From: Pseudomonadota bacterium
GTDB lineage: Bacteria; Pseudomonadota; Alphaproteobacteria; Rhodobacterales; Rhodobacteraceae
Length of the DNA: 44,158 nt
Direction: 5' to 3'
Assembly (NCBI GenBank): GCA_021813365.1
Contig: JAKALB010000007.1
Coordinates: 1 to 44,158, forward strand
The position numbers and the translations under genes are program-made. Below the pieces are notes generated by a model. That model was not told the origin of the DNA. It saw only the letters and a list, made by a program, of their open reading frames with translations, and made no database searches. Positions 18,139-26,606 of this stretch are shown piece after piece. Positions within the stretch are counted from its first letter, which is position 1; each line of letters opens with the position of its first letter.

Positions 18139-20376
18139 TCAGTGCCCCTTGATCGCCTTCAGCACGCGGGGCGGGCTCATCGGCAGTTCGTAGAGCCGCT
18201 TGCCGATCCCGCGCGAGATGGCGTTGGTCAGCGTGGCCAGTGGCGGAACGATGGGCGTTTCGCCCACGCCGCGCACCCCGTAGGGATGGCCGGGATTCGG
18301 AATTTCCAGGATGACCGTCTCGATCATCGGCATGTCCGAGGCCACCGGAATCCGGTAGTCGAGAAAGCCGGGGTTCAGGATGACGCCCTTGTCGGAGTAG
18401 ATATACTCCTCGTTCAGCGCCATGCCGATGCCCTGCACCGCGCCCCCCTGCATCTGGCCTTCGACGTAATCCGGATGCACCGCCTTGCCGGCATCCTGGA
18501 AGACGGTGTAGCGCAGAACCTTGGTCTTGCCGGTTTCCTGGTCGACCGCGACATCGGCGATGTGGACACCGAAGGAGACCCCTGCCCCGTCGGCCTGGAA
18601 ATCGCAATGACCCGCAATCGGCCCACCGGTCTGGAAGGACTGGGCCGCGATTTCGGCCAGCGTCATCGGCGGGAACTTGCCCGCGTTCGGCCCGGCGGGC
18701 ACAGCCGCGCCATCGACCCATTCCACGGCCTCGGCGTCGATGCCCCAGATGGCAGCGGCGCGGCGCATCATGTCCTTCTTGGCCTCTTGCGCGGCGCGGA
18801 TCGTGGCCAGGCCCACGGCAAAGGTCACGCGGCTGCCGTCCGTGTTGTCGTTGTAACCCAGTGTGCCGGTATCGGCGATGACCGTGCGGACCTTTTCATA
18901 GGGCACGCCCAGTTCCTCGGCCGCCATCAGGCTGATCGAGGCGCGGCTGCCGCCGATGTCGGGGTTGCCTTCCGATACGGCCACGGTGCCATCGGTGCCG
19001 ATGTTCAACGACACGCAGGTGTTGCCGCCGAAGTTGAACCAGAAGCCGCAAGCCACCCCGCGCGAGGCGCCTTCGGGCACCGGGCTGTTCCAGTGCGGAT
19101 GCGCCTTGGCGGCCTTGAGCGCGGCCAGAAGGCCCATTTCCTCGAACACCACGCCATAGGACGACTTGGTGCCCGCCTTGGCCGCATTCTTGATCCGCAC
19201 GTCCAGCGGGTCGAGGTTCAGCAGCTGGCACAGTTCGTCGATGGTGCTTTCGACCGCATAGATCGCCTGCGGCGCACCCGGCGCGCGGTAGCTGATTTCC
19301 TTGGGCCGGTTGGTCAGCACGTTCCAGCCATAGGTGCGAACGGCGTCCAGGTCATAGCTGGCGAAAGCCGCCATCGCGCCCATGTCGCAGGTGCCGGTGT
19401 GAAACGCCCCGCCGGAATAGCGCAACGTCGCCTCGCCGGCGGTGATGCGGCCGTCCTTGGTCATGCCGATCTTGCAGGTGATCGAAGTGGTGACGGTCGG
19501 TCCGGTGCCGCGGAACACCTCGTCGCGGGTCATGGTCAGCTTGACCGGCTTGCCGGCCTTCTTCGACAGCGCCAGCGCCACCGGTTCGGCCCAGACCTGG
19601 GTCTTGCCGCCGAATCCGCCGCCGATTTCCGAGGCGGTGACGCGCAGGGCCGAAGCCTCGATCCCCAGGATCGCGGCGCAGGCGGTGCGGAAATAGAAAT
19701 GGCCCTGCGTGCAGGTCCACAGCTCGCCGCGGCCATCGGCGGTCATCGAGGCAAGGCAGGCCTGCGGCTCGATATAGCCCTGGTGGGTGGCGGCGGTGCG
19801 GAAATTGCGTTCGATGATCTTGTCGGCCCGGGCGAACCCGGCCGCCAGATCGCCATGACCGAATTCGCTGTGATAGGTGACGTTGGCCGACATGCCGGCG
19901 GGCACGTTTTCCATCGTCTGGCCTTCGCGAACCACCGGCGCGCCCGGAGCCATCGCGGCATCGACGTCGGTGACATGCGGCAGGATCTCATACTCCACCT
20001 TGATCAGGCGGGCGGCCTTGTTGGCGATGGCCTGCGATGTGGCGGCCACGGCAGCGACGGCATGGCCTTCATACCAGACATGGGTCGTGGCCATGCAGTT
20101 GAGCTGCACGTCGCGCATCCCGGCATCGCCCTCGATCGGCGGAAAATCGGCACCGGTGACGATGGCGCGCACGCCGGGCAAGGCCTCGGCCGCCGAAGTG
20201 TCGATGCTGAGGATCCGGGCATGGGCATGCGGCGAGCGCAGGACCTTGGCCCAGAGCATGCCCGGCGCGGTGATGTCGTTGCCGTATTGCGCACGCCCCG
20301 TGACCTTGTCGATGCCATCGGGACGGGCCGGGCGGGTGCCCACATACTTGAACTTGCGCGGTTGATCGAGTGCCAT
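18139..20376 (-). CDS. Molybdenum hydroxylase large subunit (xanthine dehydrogenase family)
   Basis: A 745-aa molybdopterin-binding catalytic subunit of an (S/M/L) hydroxylase. The N-terminal a/b hammerhead domain (GRAQYGNDITAPGMLWAKVL) is followed by Mo-binding segments: GGGFGGK, SYRAPGAPQA, and the C-terminal GVGETPIVPP, which should supply the catalytic Glu. The active-site loop is neither AYRCSFR of CO dehydrogenase nor AYRGAGR of form II, so it is not CoxL in the strict sense; the substrate is probably an N-heterocycle, aldehyde or aromatic acyl compound. Last gene of the FAD, FeS, Mo order. Confidence 0.92.
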   Translation of the reverse strand: MALDQPRKFKYVGTRPARPDGIDKVTGRAQYGNDITAPGMLWAKVLRSPHAHARILSIDTSAAEALPGVRAIVTGADFPPIEGDAGMRDVQLNCMATTHVWYEGHAVAAVAATSQAIANKAARLIKVEYEILPHVTDVDAAMAPGAPVVREGQTMENVPAGMSANVTYHSEFGHGDLAAGFARADKIIERNFRTAATHQGYIEPQACLASMTADGRGELWTCTQGHFYFRTACAAILGIEASALRVTASEIGGGFGGKTQVWAEPVALALSKKAGKPVKLTMTRDEVFRGTGPTVTTSITCKIGMTKDGRITAGEATLRYSGGAFHTGTCDMGAMAAFASYDLDAVRTYGWNVLTNRPKEISYRAPGAPQAIYAVESTIDELCQLLNLDPLDVRIKNAAKAGTKSSYGVVFEEMGLLAALKAAKAHPHWNSPVPEGASRGVACGFWFNFGGNTCVSLNIGTDGTVAVSEGNPDIGGSRASISLMAAEELGVPYEKVRTVIADTGTLGYNDNTDGSRVTFAVGLATIRAAQEAKKDMMRRAAAIWGIDAEAVEWVDGAAVPAGPNAGKFPPMTLAEIAAQSFQTGGPIAGHCDFQADGAGVSFGVHIADVAVDQETGKTKVLRYTVFQDAGKAVHPDYVEGQMQGGAVQGIGMALNEEYIYSDKGVILNPGFLDYRIPVASDMPMIETVILEIPNPGHPYGVRGVGETPIVPPLATLTNAISRGIGKRLYELPMSPPRVLKAIKGH

Positions 20377-20379
20377 GGG

Positions 20380-20853
20380 TCAAGCCCTCATCTGTGCCGC
20401 AGCGGCCTGGACCGCGCGGACGATCTTGTCATAGCCGGTGCAACGGCAAAGGTTGCCCGCCAGCCAGTAGCGGATTTCTTCTTCGGTCGGGTCCGGATTG
20501 CGCTCGAGCAGCTTCTGCGCGGCGACCAGGATGCCCGGCGTGCAGATGCCGCATTGCAGGGCGGCGTGGTCGATGAAGGCCTGCTGCAACGGGTGCAGCC
20601 TGTTGCCGTCGGCCATGCCTTCGATCGTGCCGATCGTGGCGCCCTCGGCCTCGACCCCCAGAACCAGGCAGGAACAGACGATGCGGCCGTTCAGCGTGAC
20701 GGTGCAGGCACCGCAGTCGCCGGTGCCGCAGCCTTCCTTGGCGCCCATCAGATTCAGCTTGTAGCGCAGCACGTCCAGCAGGGTTTCGCCGGGATCGGCG
20801 ATGAACTGGACCTCATCGCCGTTGACCTTGGAAGTGACGAGTGTGCCGGTCAT
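20380..20853 (-). CDS. Molybdenum hydroxylase small subunit, two [2Fe-2S] clusters
   Basis: A 157-aa electron-transfer subunit. The N-terminal plant-type ferredoxin cluster is bound by C42, C47, C50 (CGTGDCGAC) and C62; the C-terminal helical cluster by C101, C104 (QCGICTPG), C136 and C138 (LCRCTGY). Electrons pass from the Mo site to FAD through these. Its ATG overlaps the stop of the FAD gene (ATGA at 20850-20853), and the large subunit starts 3 bp after its stop. Confidence 0.95.
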   Translation of the reverse strand: MTGTLVTSKVNGDEVQFIADPGETLLDVLRYKLNLMGAKEGCGTGDCGACTVTLNGRIVCSCLVLGVEAEGATIGTIEGMADGNRLHPLQQAFIDHAALQCGICTPGILVAAQKLLERNPDPTEEEIRYWLAGNLCRCTGYDKIVRAVQAAAAQMRA

Positions 20854-21719
20854 CTTGCGGCCCTTTCATAGGCGATCCGGGCGGCGCGGCGGGCAAGCAC
20901 GCCCACCACATGGGTGCGGAATTCCACCGTGCCGCGTTTGTCGGAAATGGGTTTGGCGGCGGCCGAGGCGGCCTTGGCCAGCTTGTCCAGGGCGGCATCG
21001 TCCAGCCTGGTGCCGACCAGCGCCGCCGAAACGTCGACCTCCAGGACCGTGGCGGCCACGGCACCCAGCGCGACGCGGGCGCGGGCCACCACGCCCTTGC
21101 CGTCCAGTTCGAGATTCACCGCGGCCGAGCAGACGGCGATGTCCATCTCGGTCCGGGGGATGAAGCGCAGATAGGCATCCGCGGCGCGGGCGGGCCGGGC
21201 GGGCAGCAGGATCGAGGTGATGAATTCGCCCCTGGCCAGCGAGGTCTTGCCGGGGCCGGTCGGAATCTGCTGCACCGGCACGTCACGCTCGCCATTCGGC
21301 CCGGTGACACGCGCCACGGCGCCGGCAGCCACCAGCGCAGGCACCGAATCTCCGGCAGGCGAGGCGTTGCAGAGATTGCCCGCGATCGTCGCGCGGCCCT
21401 GCACCTGGGTCGAGCCGATCAGGCTGGCCGCCTCGACCACGCCCGGCCAGGCCGCGACCAGATCCCTGTCCTCGCCCAGCGCCTGGTTCGGCACGGCAGC
21501 GCCAATGCGGAACCCACCCGCCTCGCGCGTGATCATCGCGGCACCGGGCAGGTGCTTGATGTCCACGATCAGGTCAGGTTCCACCAGGCCCGATTTCAGT
21601 TGAACCAGAAGGTCCGTGCCTCCTGCCATGACCCGGGCCAGGCCCGGCTCGGCAGCAAGCAGACGGGACGCTTCGGCCGGGGTTTCCGGTCTTGCGTAGC
21701 GCATGTCGTTTCTGTCCAT
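20850..21719 (-). CDS. Molybdenum hydroxylase medium subunit, FAD-binding
   Basis: A 289-aa subunit of the CoxM / XdhA-FAD type. The FAD-binding segments are visible: VMAGGTDLLVQLKSG and GRATIAGNLCNASPAGDS, with the CO-dehydrogenase-type C-terminal domain after them. It passes electrons from the 2Fe-2S subunit to an external acceptor. The start could be 21719 or the ATG at 21704; neither has a strong ribosome-binding site. First gene of the operon, preceded by a 257-bp gap with G-rich tandem repeats. Confidence 0.93.
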   Translation of the reverse strand: MDRNDMRYARPETPAEASRLLAAEPGLARVMAGGTDLLVQLKSGLVEPDLIVDIKHLPGAAMITREAGGFRIGAAVPNQALGEDRDLVAAWPGVVEAASLIGSTQVQGRATIAGNLCNASPAGDSVPALVAAGAVARVTGPNGERDVPVQQIPTGPGKTSLARGEFITSILLPARPARAADAYLRFIPRTEMDIAVCSAAVNLELDGKGVVARARVALGAVAATVLEVDVSAALVGTRLDDAALDKLAKAASAAAKPISDKRGTVEFRTHVVGVLARRAARIAYERAAR

Positions 21720-21846
21720 CCATGGAGGTCACTCGCCCCGAAGGGCTGCGACGGATATGATCAAAGTGTTGCGGCAAAGCGCGCCGACGTCCAGAGCAAA
21801 AGCGACGCAGATCGGCGCGAACGGACATCGATCTGCCCGGCCGGCC

Positions 21847-21895
21847 GGGCGGTTCGGGGGGCGGCTTAAGGGGCGGTTCGGGGGGGCGGTTCGGG
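21847..21895 (+). repeat. G-rich tandem repeat upstream of the molybdenum hydroxylase operon
   Basis: Five runs of three to seven G in 49 nt, built from repeats of GGGCGGTTCGGGG. The pattern fits a G-quadruplex on the plus strand, the template strand of the hydroxylase operon. It lies between that operon and the stop of the AHL synthase gene. Confidence 0.55.
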
Positions 21896-21976
21896 CGGTG
21901 GCGCAGGAAAGGCCGCCGCAACCGGAACAGCCTGCCGCAGGGCCGGCCCGTCTCGGCTCTCGTCTCGACTCTCGCC

Positions 21977-22723
21977 TCAGCTCCAGGCGCGCGCGGTCTT
22001 GAACAGCGCGGCCTGACTGACCGACCCGTCGATGGCGAATTTCGGGCCGACGGGCACCGCATCCAGGTCAAGCCGGCGCAGCCAGCGCGACCAGACGGCA
22101 GGCACGATGCCGATCACATGGGTGGCCCCCATCTCCAGCGCCGATCTCGACAGCGTCTCCATCAGGATGGACTGCACCGGAAGACGGCGATGGGCCGGCA
22201 CGTCGTCGGCGATGAACAGGCGCGACGCCTCCCAGATCGACTTTGACACCGGAGCCTCGAAGAACAGCACATCCGAAGGGATGTCGTGCAGCAGCCCCTT
22301 CTGCGCGTCACGCAGCATGTAGGAATAGATGCCGACACGGGCCGTGGTGGGGGTCAGGCGGATGCCGCCCAGCACCTCGCCGAATTCGTGGATGATCACC
22401 CAGCGCGCGAGTGGCGTGTCATACTGGTCGAACTCCATCCCGTCGACCTGCGGCAGGCTCCATTGCAACCTGTCGATGAAGACCTTCTTGCGCGCCTTGA
22501 GGAAGGAGACCAGCAACTCGCCGTGCTGGTGGATGTTCTGGAACGACAGGACCGAGGCGCGCACCGTTCCCAGGCGCGGCAGCAGCGGGGTCTTCGGCGC
22601 GACCGGCGCGGGCTTGGGCGGGTCCGGCCGCCGCCGGTCGGTGCGGACCTCTCCGGCGGGCACCAGATCTGGAAAGGCCAGCAGCGCAGCGGAACCTGAC
22701 CTTGCTGTGAGGGAATGTTGCAT
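21977..22723 (-). CDS. Acyl-homoserine-lactone synthase (LuxI family) with N-terminal extension
   Basis: Makes an AHL signal from S-adenosylmethionine and an acyl carrier. All hallmark residues are in place: R78, F82 and W88 in KARKKVFIDRLQW, D99 and D102 in EFDQYD, R122 in GGIRL, and E165-x-S-R168 in IWEASRLF. Spacing matches LuxI with an offset of 54, so this 248-aa protein has about 54 extra, Pro-rich N-terminal residues. A GTG at 22564 would give a standard-length protein and has GGGA before it, so the start is uncertain. No luxR gene is in the window; a two-component pair is divergent from it. Confidence 0.88.
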   Translation of the reverse strand: MQHSLTARSGSAALLAFPDLVPAGEVRTDRRRPDPPKPAPVAPKTPLLPRLGTVRASVLSFQNIHQHGELLVSFLKARKKVFIDRLQWSLPQVDGMEFDQYDTPLARWVIIHEFGEVLGGIRLTPTTARVGIYSYMLRDAQKGLLHDIPSDVLFFEAPVSKSIWEASRLFIADDVPAHRRLPVQSILMETLSRSALEMGATHVIGIVPAVWSRWLRRLDLDAVPVGPKFAIDGSVSQAALFKTARAWS

Positions 22724-23215
22724 CAAACTGCTCGTTGCTTTTTCGCCAATTATTCACGCGCGTTACGGCTCGTCCATGAATTTTCTGCACTCGGACAAAT
22801 TTCTGCCGGATTCGTAATTTTTTCCGCACAGGCTGCGCGGCTTCGGCGACATTGGTGATTCGGTCTGGCGCGGTCGGCGGTGCAAGGATTGGCCACGAAA
22901 CTGCCAGCGGTTGTGCGCAATCTGTCGCATGGATGCCGGCAGGAGAGCAAGGTGGCAACGGCCGCAGGGTCCGCCCGCGCGGGTCCGACCGGGCCGGCCC
23001 GCGGCAATCCTGCATCAGGGGAAAGCGAAATCTGACGCATCAGGTGGATTTTCCGGAATTGGACACATTGGGGTCGCTGTTTCGCCCGCTTTCGACCCGC
23101 AATCTTTACGTGTGCGAGTCGGCGTGGCTGCCCCGGGGCGATTCGTGAAGCCCGGGGGCGCAGATGGATGGCGGGTGCACGGGAATTGGCGCGGACTTGA
23201 ATCAAAGGGTCAGAC
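22724..23215. promoter_or_regulatory. 492-bp divergent control region between AHL synthase and response regulator
   Basis: The 80 bp next to the synthase are markedly AT-richer than the surroundings (22735-22812), as expected of a promoter. At 22782-22798 there is an imperfect dyad around AAATTT (CGGACAAATTTCTGCCG) that could be a regulator site; it does not match a classical lux box well. The open frames crossing the region look like noise, so I call no gene. Confidence 0.45.
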
Positions 23216-24277
23216 ATGAGAATCCTCATCGTTGACGACGAGCCCAGCATTCTGGAGCTTCTGAAGGCGTTCCTCGAGGCGGCAGATGCGCATGATGTCG
23301 TCACGGCGACATCGGGGTCGCAGGCGCTGACCATCATCGAACGAACCGATATCGACTTTGACTGCCTGCTTCTGGATATCCAGATGCCCGAGATGAACGG
23401 CATCGCCCTGTGCGAGAACATCCGCGCCCTGCCCGATTACACCCATGTGCCGATCATCATGCTGACGGCGATGAGCCAGAAGACCTATATCGACAAGGCC
23501 TTTGCGGTGGGCGCGACGGACTATGTCATCAAGCCCTTCGATTTCCTGGAGTTGCGCGGGCGGCTGAAGGCCGCGGCCAAGATCATCGACGAACACAACC
23601 GCGCCGCCGACAATGCCGCCACCGCCCGCCGCCTTGTGACGGACCTGGGCGCCGAAGCCAAACCGCATCCCGACGAGCCGCTGTCGATCGAGGGCGTGGA
23701 TCGGGTCGTCGGCTATGCCGCCTTCGAGAATTTCGTGCTGACGCTCAGCCGCACCAAATTGCTGTTCGCCTCGGCCTTTGCGGTGCAGATCGCGGATTTC
23801 CGGGTGCTGCACGAAATGGTGCCCGCGCGCGAGATGCGCACGATCCTGAAGGCCGTGGCCCAGGTCATCGCCGACCACCTGCCCGATCCGGGCAACCTGC
23901 TGTCCTATCGCGGCAATGGCGTCTTCCTGTGCATCAATCAGAAGAAGACCAGCGTCACCCAGCAGCAGCGCGAGATTCAGCTGAACCAGGCGCTGGCCTT
24001 CTCGAAACCGCTGGTGCAGGGCAAGGCCGATATCCGCGTGGCGGTCGGGCATGAGGTGTCGCTGGTCTCGATTTCCAAGGCGGGTGCATTGCTGGCCCTG
24101 CGCAAGGCCGTCGATTCCATAGAGGCGCGGCCGGTGCCGGTGATGGAACTGGCCACCCTGTCCAAGCGCGTGCTGCGCAACCAGTCGCGCAGCCTGGAAC
24201 AGGCGAAGCTGGAACGCCGGGCCTACGAACTGGTCCTGGAAGACATCGTGCGCGAAGAAAGCCGCCGCCTGTCCTGA
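23216..24277 (+). CDS. Response regulator with degenerate GGDEF-like output domain
   Basis: A 353-aa protein. Residues 1-120 are an intact CheY-type receiver: D7, D8, phospho-acceptor D54 (LLLDIQMPEMNG), T84 and K106 (VIKPFD). Residues about 165-305 follow the layout of a GGDEF domain (FAVQIADFRVLHEMV..., then LLSYRGNGVFLCI), but the signature is RGNGV (232-236) in place of GGDEF, so it cannot be an active diguanylate cyclase. It may bind nucleotide or a partner. The C-terminal 45 residues are charged and helical. It precedes a histidine kinase on the same strand, its likely partner. Confidence 0.8.
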   Translation: MRILIVDDEPSILELLKAFLEAADAHDVVTATSGSQALTIIERTDIDFDCLLLDIQMPEMNGIALCENIRALPDYTHVPIIMLTAMSQKTYIDKAFAVGATDYVIKPFDFLELRGRLKAAAKIIDEHNRAADNAATARRLVTDLGAEAKPHPDEPLSIEGVDRVVGYAAFENFVLTLSRTKLLFASAFAVQIADFRVLHEMVPAREMRTILKAVAQVIADHLPDPGNLLSYRGNGVFLCINQKKTSVTQQQREIQLNQALAFSKPLVQGKADIRVAVGHEVSLVSISKAGALLALRKAVDSIEARPVPVMELATLSKRVLRNQSRSLEQAKLERRAYELVLEDIVREESRRLS

Positions 24278-24437
24278 TCCGTCAAGCCTGCTTGGCTGCC
24301 GCCGCCGGGGATGCGGGCGGCATCGCGCTGCATGTCATTCCCGATCTGCAATGGCACAAGAAGGCCATCATTTGTCCTGAAATCCGCCCATGACCCAGGT
24401 TTTGATGCAAATTGCAGAATTGGTTCCGGGGAATGCC

Positions 24438-25895
24438 ATGAGCACGGTTGACCAGCAGTCCGACACGCCGGCTCTGCCTGATGGCGTCAGCCACCTGGAG
24501 CGGCGCCTGAAAGATTATGTCGCGGTGTCGGACAAGTTGATCTGGCAGCGTCAGGCGATCTTTCTGGCCGCGGCCGGCCTGGGCGCCTTCTATTTCGACC
24601 CCTGGATCGAGATCCCCTGCTATCTGGCAGTGCTGGGATCGGAGATTCTGGACATGATCCTGTCCTGGCGGATCCGGAAATGGACCGATCACAGCCAAGA
24701 AAAGGCCCGCCGATTCCAGATCTGGGTGATCGTGAACACGCTGATCAGCGCCGGCGCGATCGCGGTCTTCATCATCATGACGGCTGTGCAGCAAGCGCCC
24801 GGCGAGGGCCATTTCACGCCGCTGTTCTTCCTCTTTGCGGCCTCGCTGTTCGCCGCGATGAACAATCACCAGCTGATGCCCGCGCTGATTCCGCGTCTGG
24901 CGATCTACGGGGCGACGTTCCTCTACATCGCGCTGATGGATCTCGTGCCCAACGTGCCGCCGCTGACATCGAAGTCATGGCTTCAGTTCTTCACCATGAT
25001 CTTCGTGCTGTATTTCATCCTGGATTGTTCGATGGTCTTCCTGCGGCTCTACCGCAAGGGGCTGAAACAACTGGACGATCTGCGGGCCGAACATGACAGG
25101 ACCATGCGCGCCTACGAGGTGAAGTCGAAATTCCTGTCGACGGTGAGCCATGAACTGCGCACGCCGCTGACCTCGATCAAGGCCTCTGTCGACCTGATCA
25201 ACTCGGGCGTGCTGGGGCAGATGCCGAGCAATGTGGAACCGATCCTGCAGATCGCCGGCAAGAACTCCAAGCGTCTTGCCGACCTGATCAACGACCTTCT
25301 GGACGTGCAGAAGATCGAGGCGGGCGAAATGAACTACCACTTCGCTTCGGTCAATGTGCGCTCGCTGGTGCTGGAATCGATCGAAGCGAACCAGAGCTTT
25401 GCCGACCAGTTGGGCATCGGCATGGTCACGTCGTTTCCCGAGGTCGATGCCTTTGTCGAGGGTGATGCCTCGCGGCTGATGCAGGTGATGGCGAACCTGC
25501 TGTCGAACGCGCTGAAATTCTCGCATCCCGGCGGTGACGTGGAAATCTCGGTGCAGCGGCTGGGCGGCAAGGTGCGGATCGCTGTCAGGGACTCGGGCGT
25601 CGGCATCGCGGCGGGATCGCGCGACCTGGTATTCGGCAAGTTCACCCAGGTGGACAGTTCCGATCAGCGCCGCGTCGGCGGCACCGGGCTGGGAATGCAC
25701 ATCACCAAGCAGATCGTGGAAAAGCACAACGGCCACATCGATTTTTCCAGCGAACTGGGCCACGGCACCACGTTCTTCGTCGATCTCGACGAAAAGTCGG
25801 TCAGCCGGCCGAACAACATCGCCGTGCCCCTGGTGTCGAGCCGCACCCTGCCCGACCGCTCGACCGGGCCGGCCGCCGCGGTGGCCGCCGAATAG
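24438..25895 (+). CDS. Membrane-bound sensor histidine kinase
   Basis: Counted from the ATG at 24438 it has 485 aa (an in-frame ATG at 24390 lacks a ribosome-binding site; 24438 follows CGGGGAA). About six hydrophobic segments fill residues 35-205 with almost no periplasmic domain, so sensing is probably in or near the membrane. A DHp helix follows with the phospho-acceptor H238 in SHELRTPLTSIK, then a HATPase domain: N box NLLSNALKFS, G1 DSGVGIA, G2 GTGLGM. It is 160 bp downstream of the response regulator and has no receiver of its own. The membrane part belongs to no sensor family I recognise. Confidence 0.9.
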   Translation: MSTVDQQSDTPALPDGVSHLERRLKDYVAVSDKLIWQRQAIFLAAAGLGAFYFDPWIEIPCYLAVLGSEILDMILSWRIRKWTDHSQEKARRFQIWVIVNTLISAGAIAVFIIMTAVQQAPGEGHFTPLFFLFAASLFAAMNNHQLMPALIPRLAIYGATFLYIALMDLVPNVPPLTSKSWLQFFTMIFVLYFILDCSMVFLRLYRKGLKQLDDLRAEHDRTMRAYEVKSKFLSTVSHELRTPLTSIKASVDLINSGVLGQMPSNVEPILQIAGKNSKRLADLINDLLDVQKIEAGEMNYHFASVNVRSLVLESIEANQSFADQLGIGMVTSFPEVDAFVEGDASRLMQVMANLLSNALKFSHPGGDVEISVQRLGGKVRIAVRDSGVGIAAGSRDLVFGKFTQVDSSDQRRVGGTGLGMHITKQIVEKHNGHIDFSSELGHGTTFFVDLDEKSVSRPNNIAVPLVSSRTLPDRSTGPAAAVAAE

Positions 25896-25901
25896 GTCAG
25901 G

Positions 25902-25921
25902 CCGCACGACGGACGGTGCGG
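25902..25921. terminator. Short hairpin between convergent kinase and creatininase genes
   Basis: CCGCAC and GTGCGG pair around an 8-nt loop in the 27-bp gap between two stops. Short, without T-tract; termination is inferred. Confidence 0.3.
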
Positions 25922-25922
25922 G

Positions 25923-26606
25923 CTACGGCCCCTCACCCGCCAGATCGACAATCGCCGCGACCACCCGGCCCAGCAGGTCGTCGCCGCCGATCGGCCCGGG
26001 CTGTCTTGGATCGGCGCCCACGATGCCCCAAAGGGCAGAGGCCGGATCAAGGCGATCCAGTGTGTCGGGCGCGGTGCCAAGGCGGGACAGGTCGATCAGC
26101 TCCGCAGACAGTCCGTCCAGCAGGGTTGTCTCGAAGAGGCCGGCATGATCCGGCGGCAGGCCCGGCACCTCTGCCCGGTTCACCGCATAGGCGCTGACCT
26201 CGGGTATGGCCCCGGCATCGTTCCATCGGGTCGTCAGGTTGTCGATCATCTGCAACTGCTCGTCGGCGAAGTGGCCCGACAGCACCATGACCTGCTGCAC
26301 GCCCATCTGCCCGAGCCGGCGCAGGGTCTGGTCCAGCATGGCCTCGATCTCTGCCCGTTCCGCCATCATCACCGTCCAGGGGAAGGCCGCATGACCGCCG
26401 CCGGTGCCGTAATACAGCACCGGCCAGACCAGCCCGCCGGTGCGTTCGGCGGCGGCCAGGCAGAGGCCATGCGCGGTCAGCCCGTCAAGCCCGACGGGCA
26501 GATGATGGCAATGCCATTCGATGGTGCCGAGCGGCAGATAGATCAGCGAGCGTTCGGACAGGGCGGCCTCGATCTGGTGCGGGCGCAGGCGTTCGATCTG
26601 CCTCAT
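25923..26606 (-). CDS. Creatininase family amidohydrolase
   Basis: A 227-aa metal-dependent hydrolase. The first metal motif is GTIEWHCHHLPVGLD (E30, H32, H35, D41), and later come SGHFADEQ and HAGLFETTLL, matching the creatininase fold. The family includes creatininase, formamide hydrolases of flavin and deazaflavin synthesis, and the peptidase MftE; the substrate here is not evident. Its ATG overlaps the stop of the aldo/keto reductase gene (ATGA at 26603-26606), so the two are co-translated, and the LacI-type regulator upstream probably governs both. Confidence 0.88.
   Translation of the reverse strand: MRQIERLRPHQIEAALSERSLIYLPLGTIEWHCHHLPVGLDGLTAHGLCLAAAERTGGLVWPVLYYGTGGGHAAFPWTVMMAERAEIEAMLDQTLRRLGQMGVQQVMVLSGHFADEQLQMIDNLTTRWNDAGAIPEVSAYAVNRAEVPGLPPDHAGLFETTLLDGLSAELIDLSRLGTAPDTLDRLDPASALWGIVGADPRQPGPIGGDDLLGRVVAAIVDLAGEGP

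Noticed and set aside
17674-20871. A 1065-codon open frame on the plus strand opposite the molybdenum hydroxylase genes
   Set aside because: It is antisense to three clear subunit genes and has His/Asp/Arg-rich shadow composition.
18139-21719. Carbon monoxide dehydrogenase (coxMSL)
   Set aside because: Gene order fits, but the large subunit lacks the AYRCSFR active-site loop.
22782-22798. A lux box in front of the AHL synthase
   Set aside because: The dyad around AAATTT is imperfect and does not fit the CT-N12-AG pattern well; kept only as a possible site in the control region.
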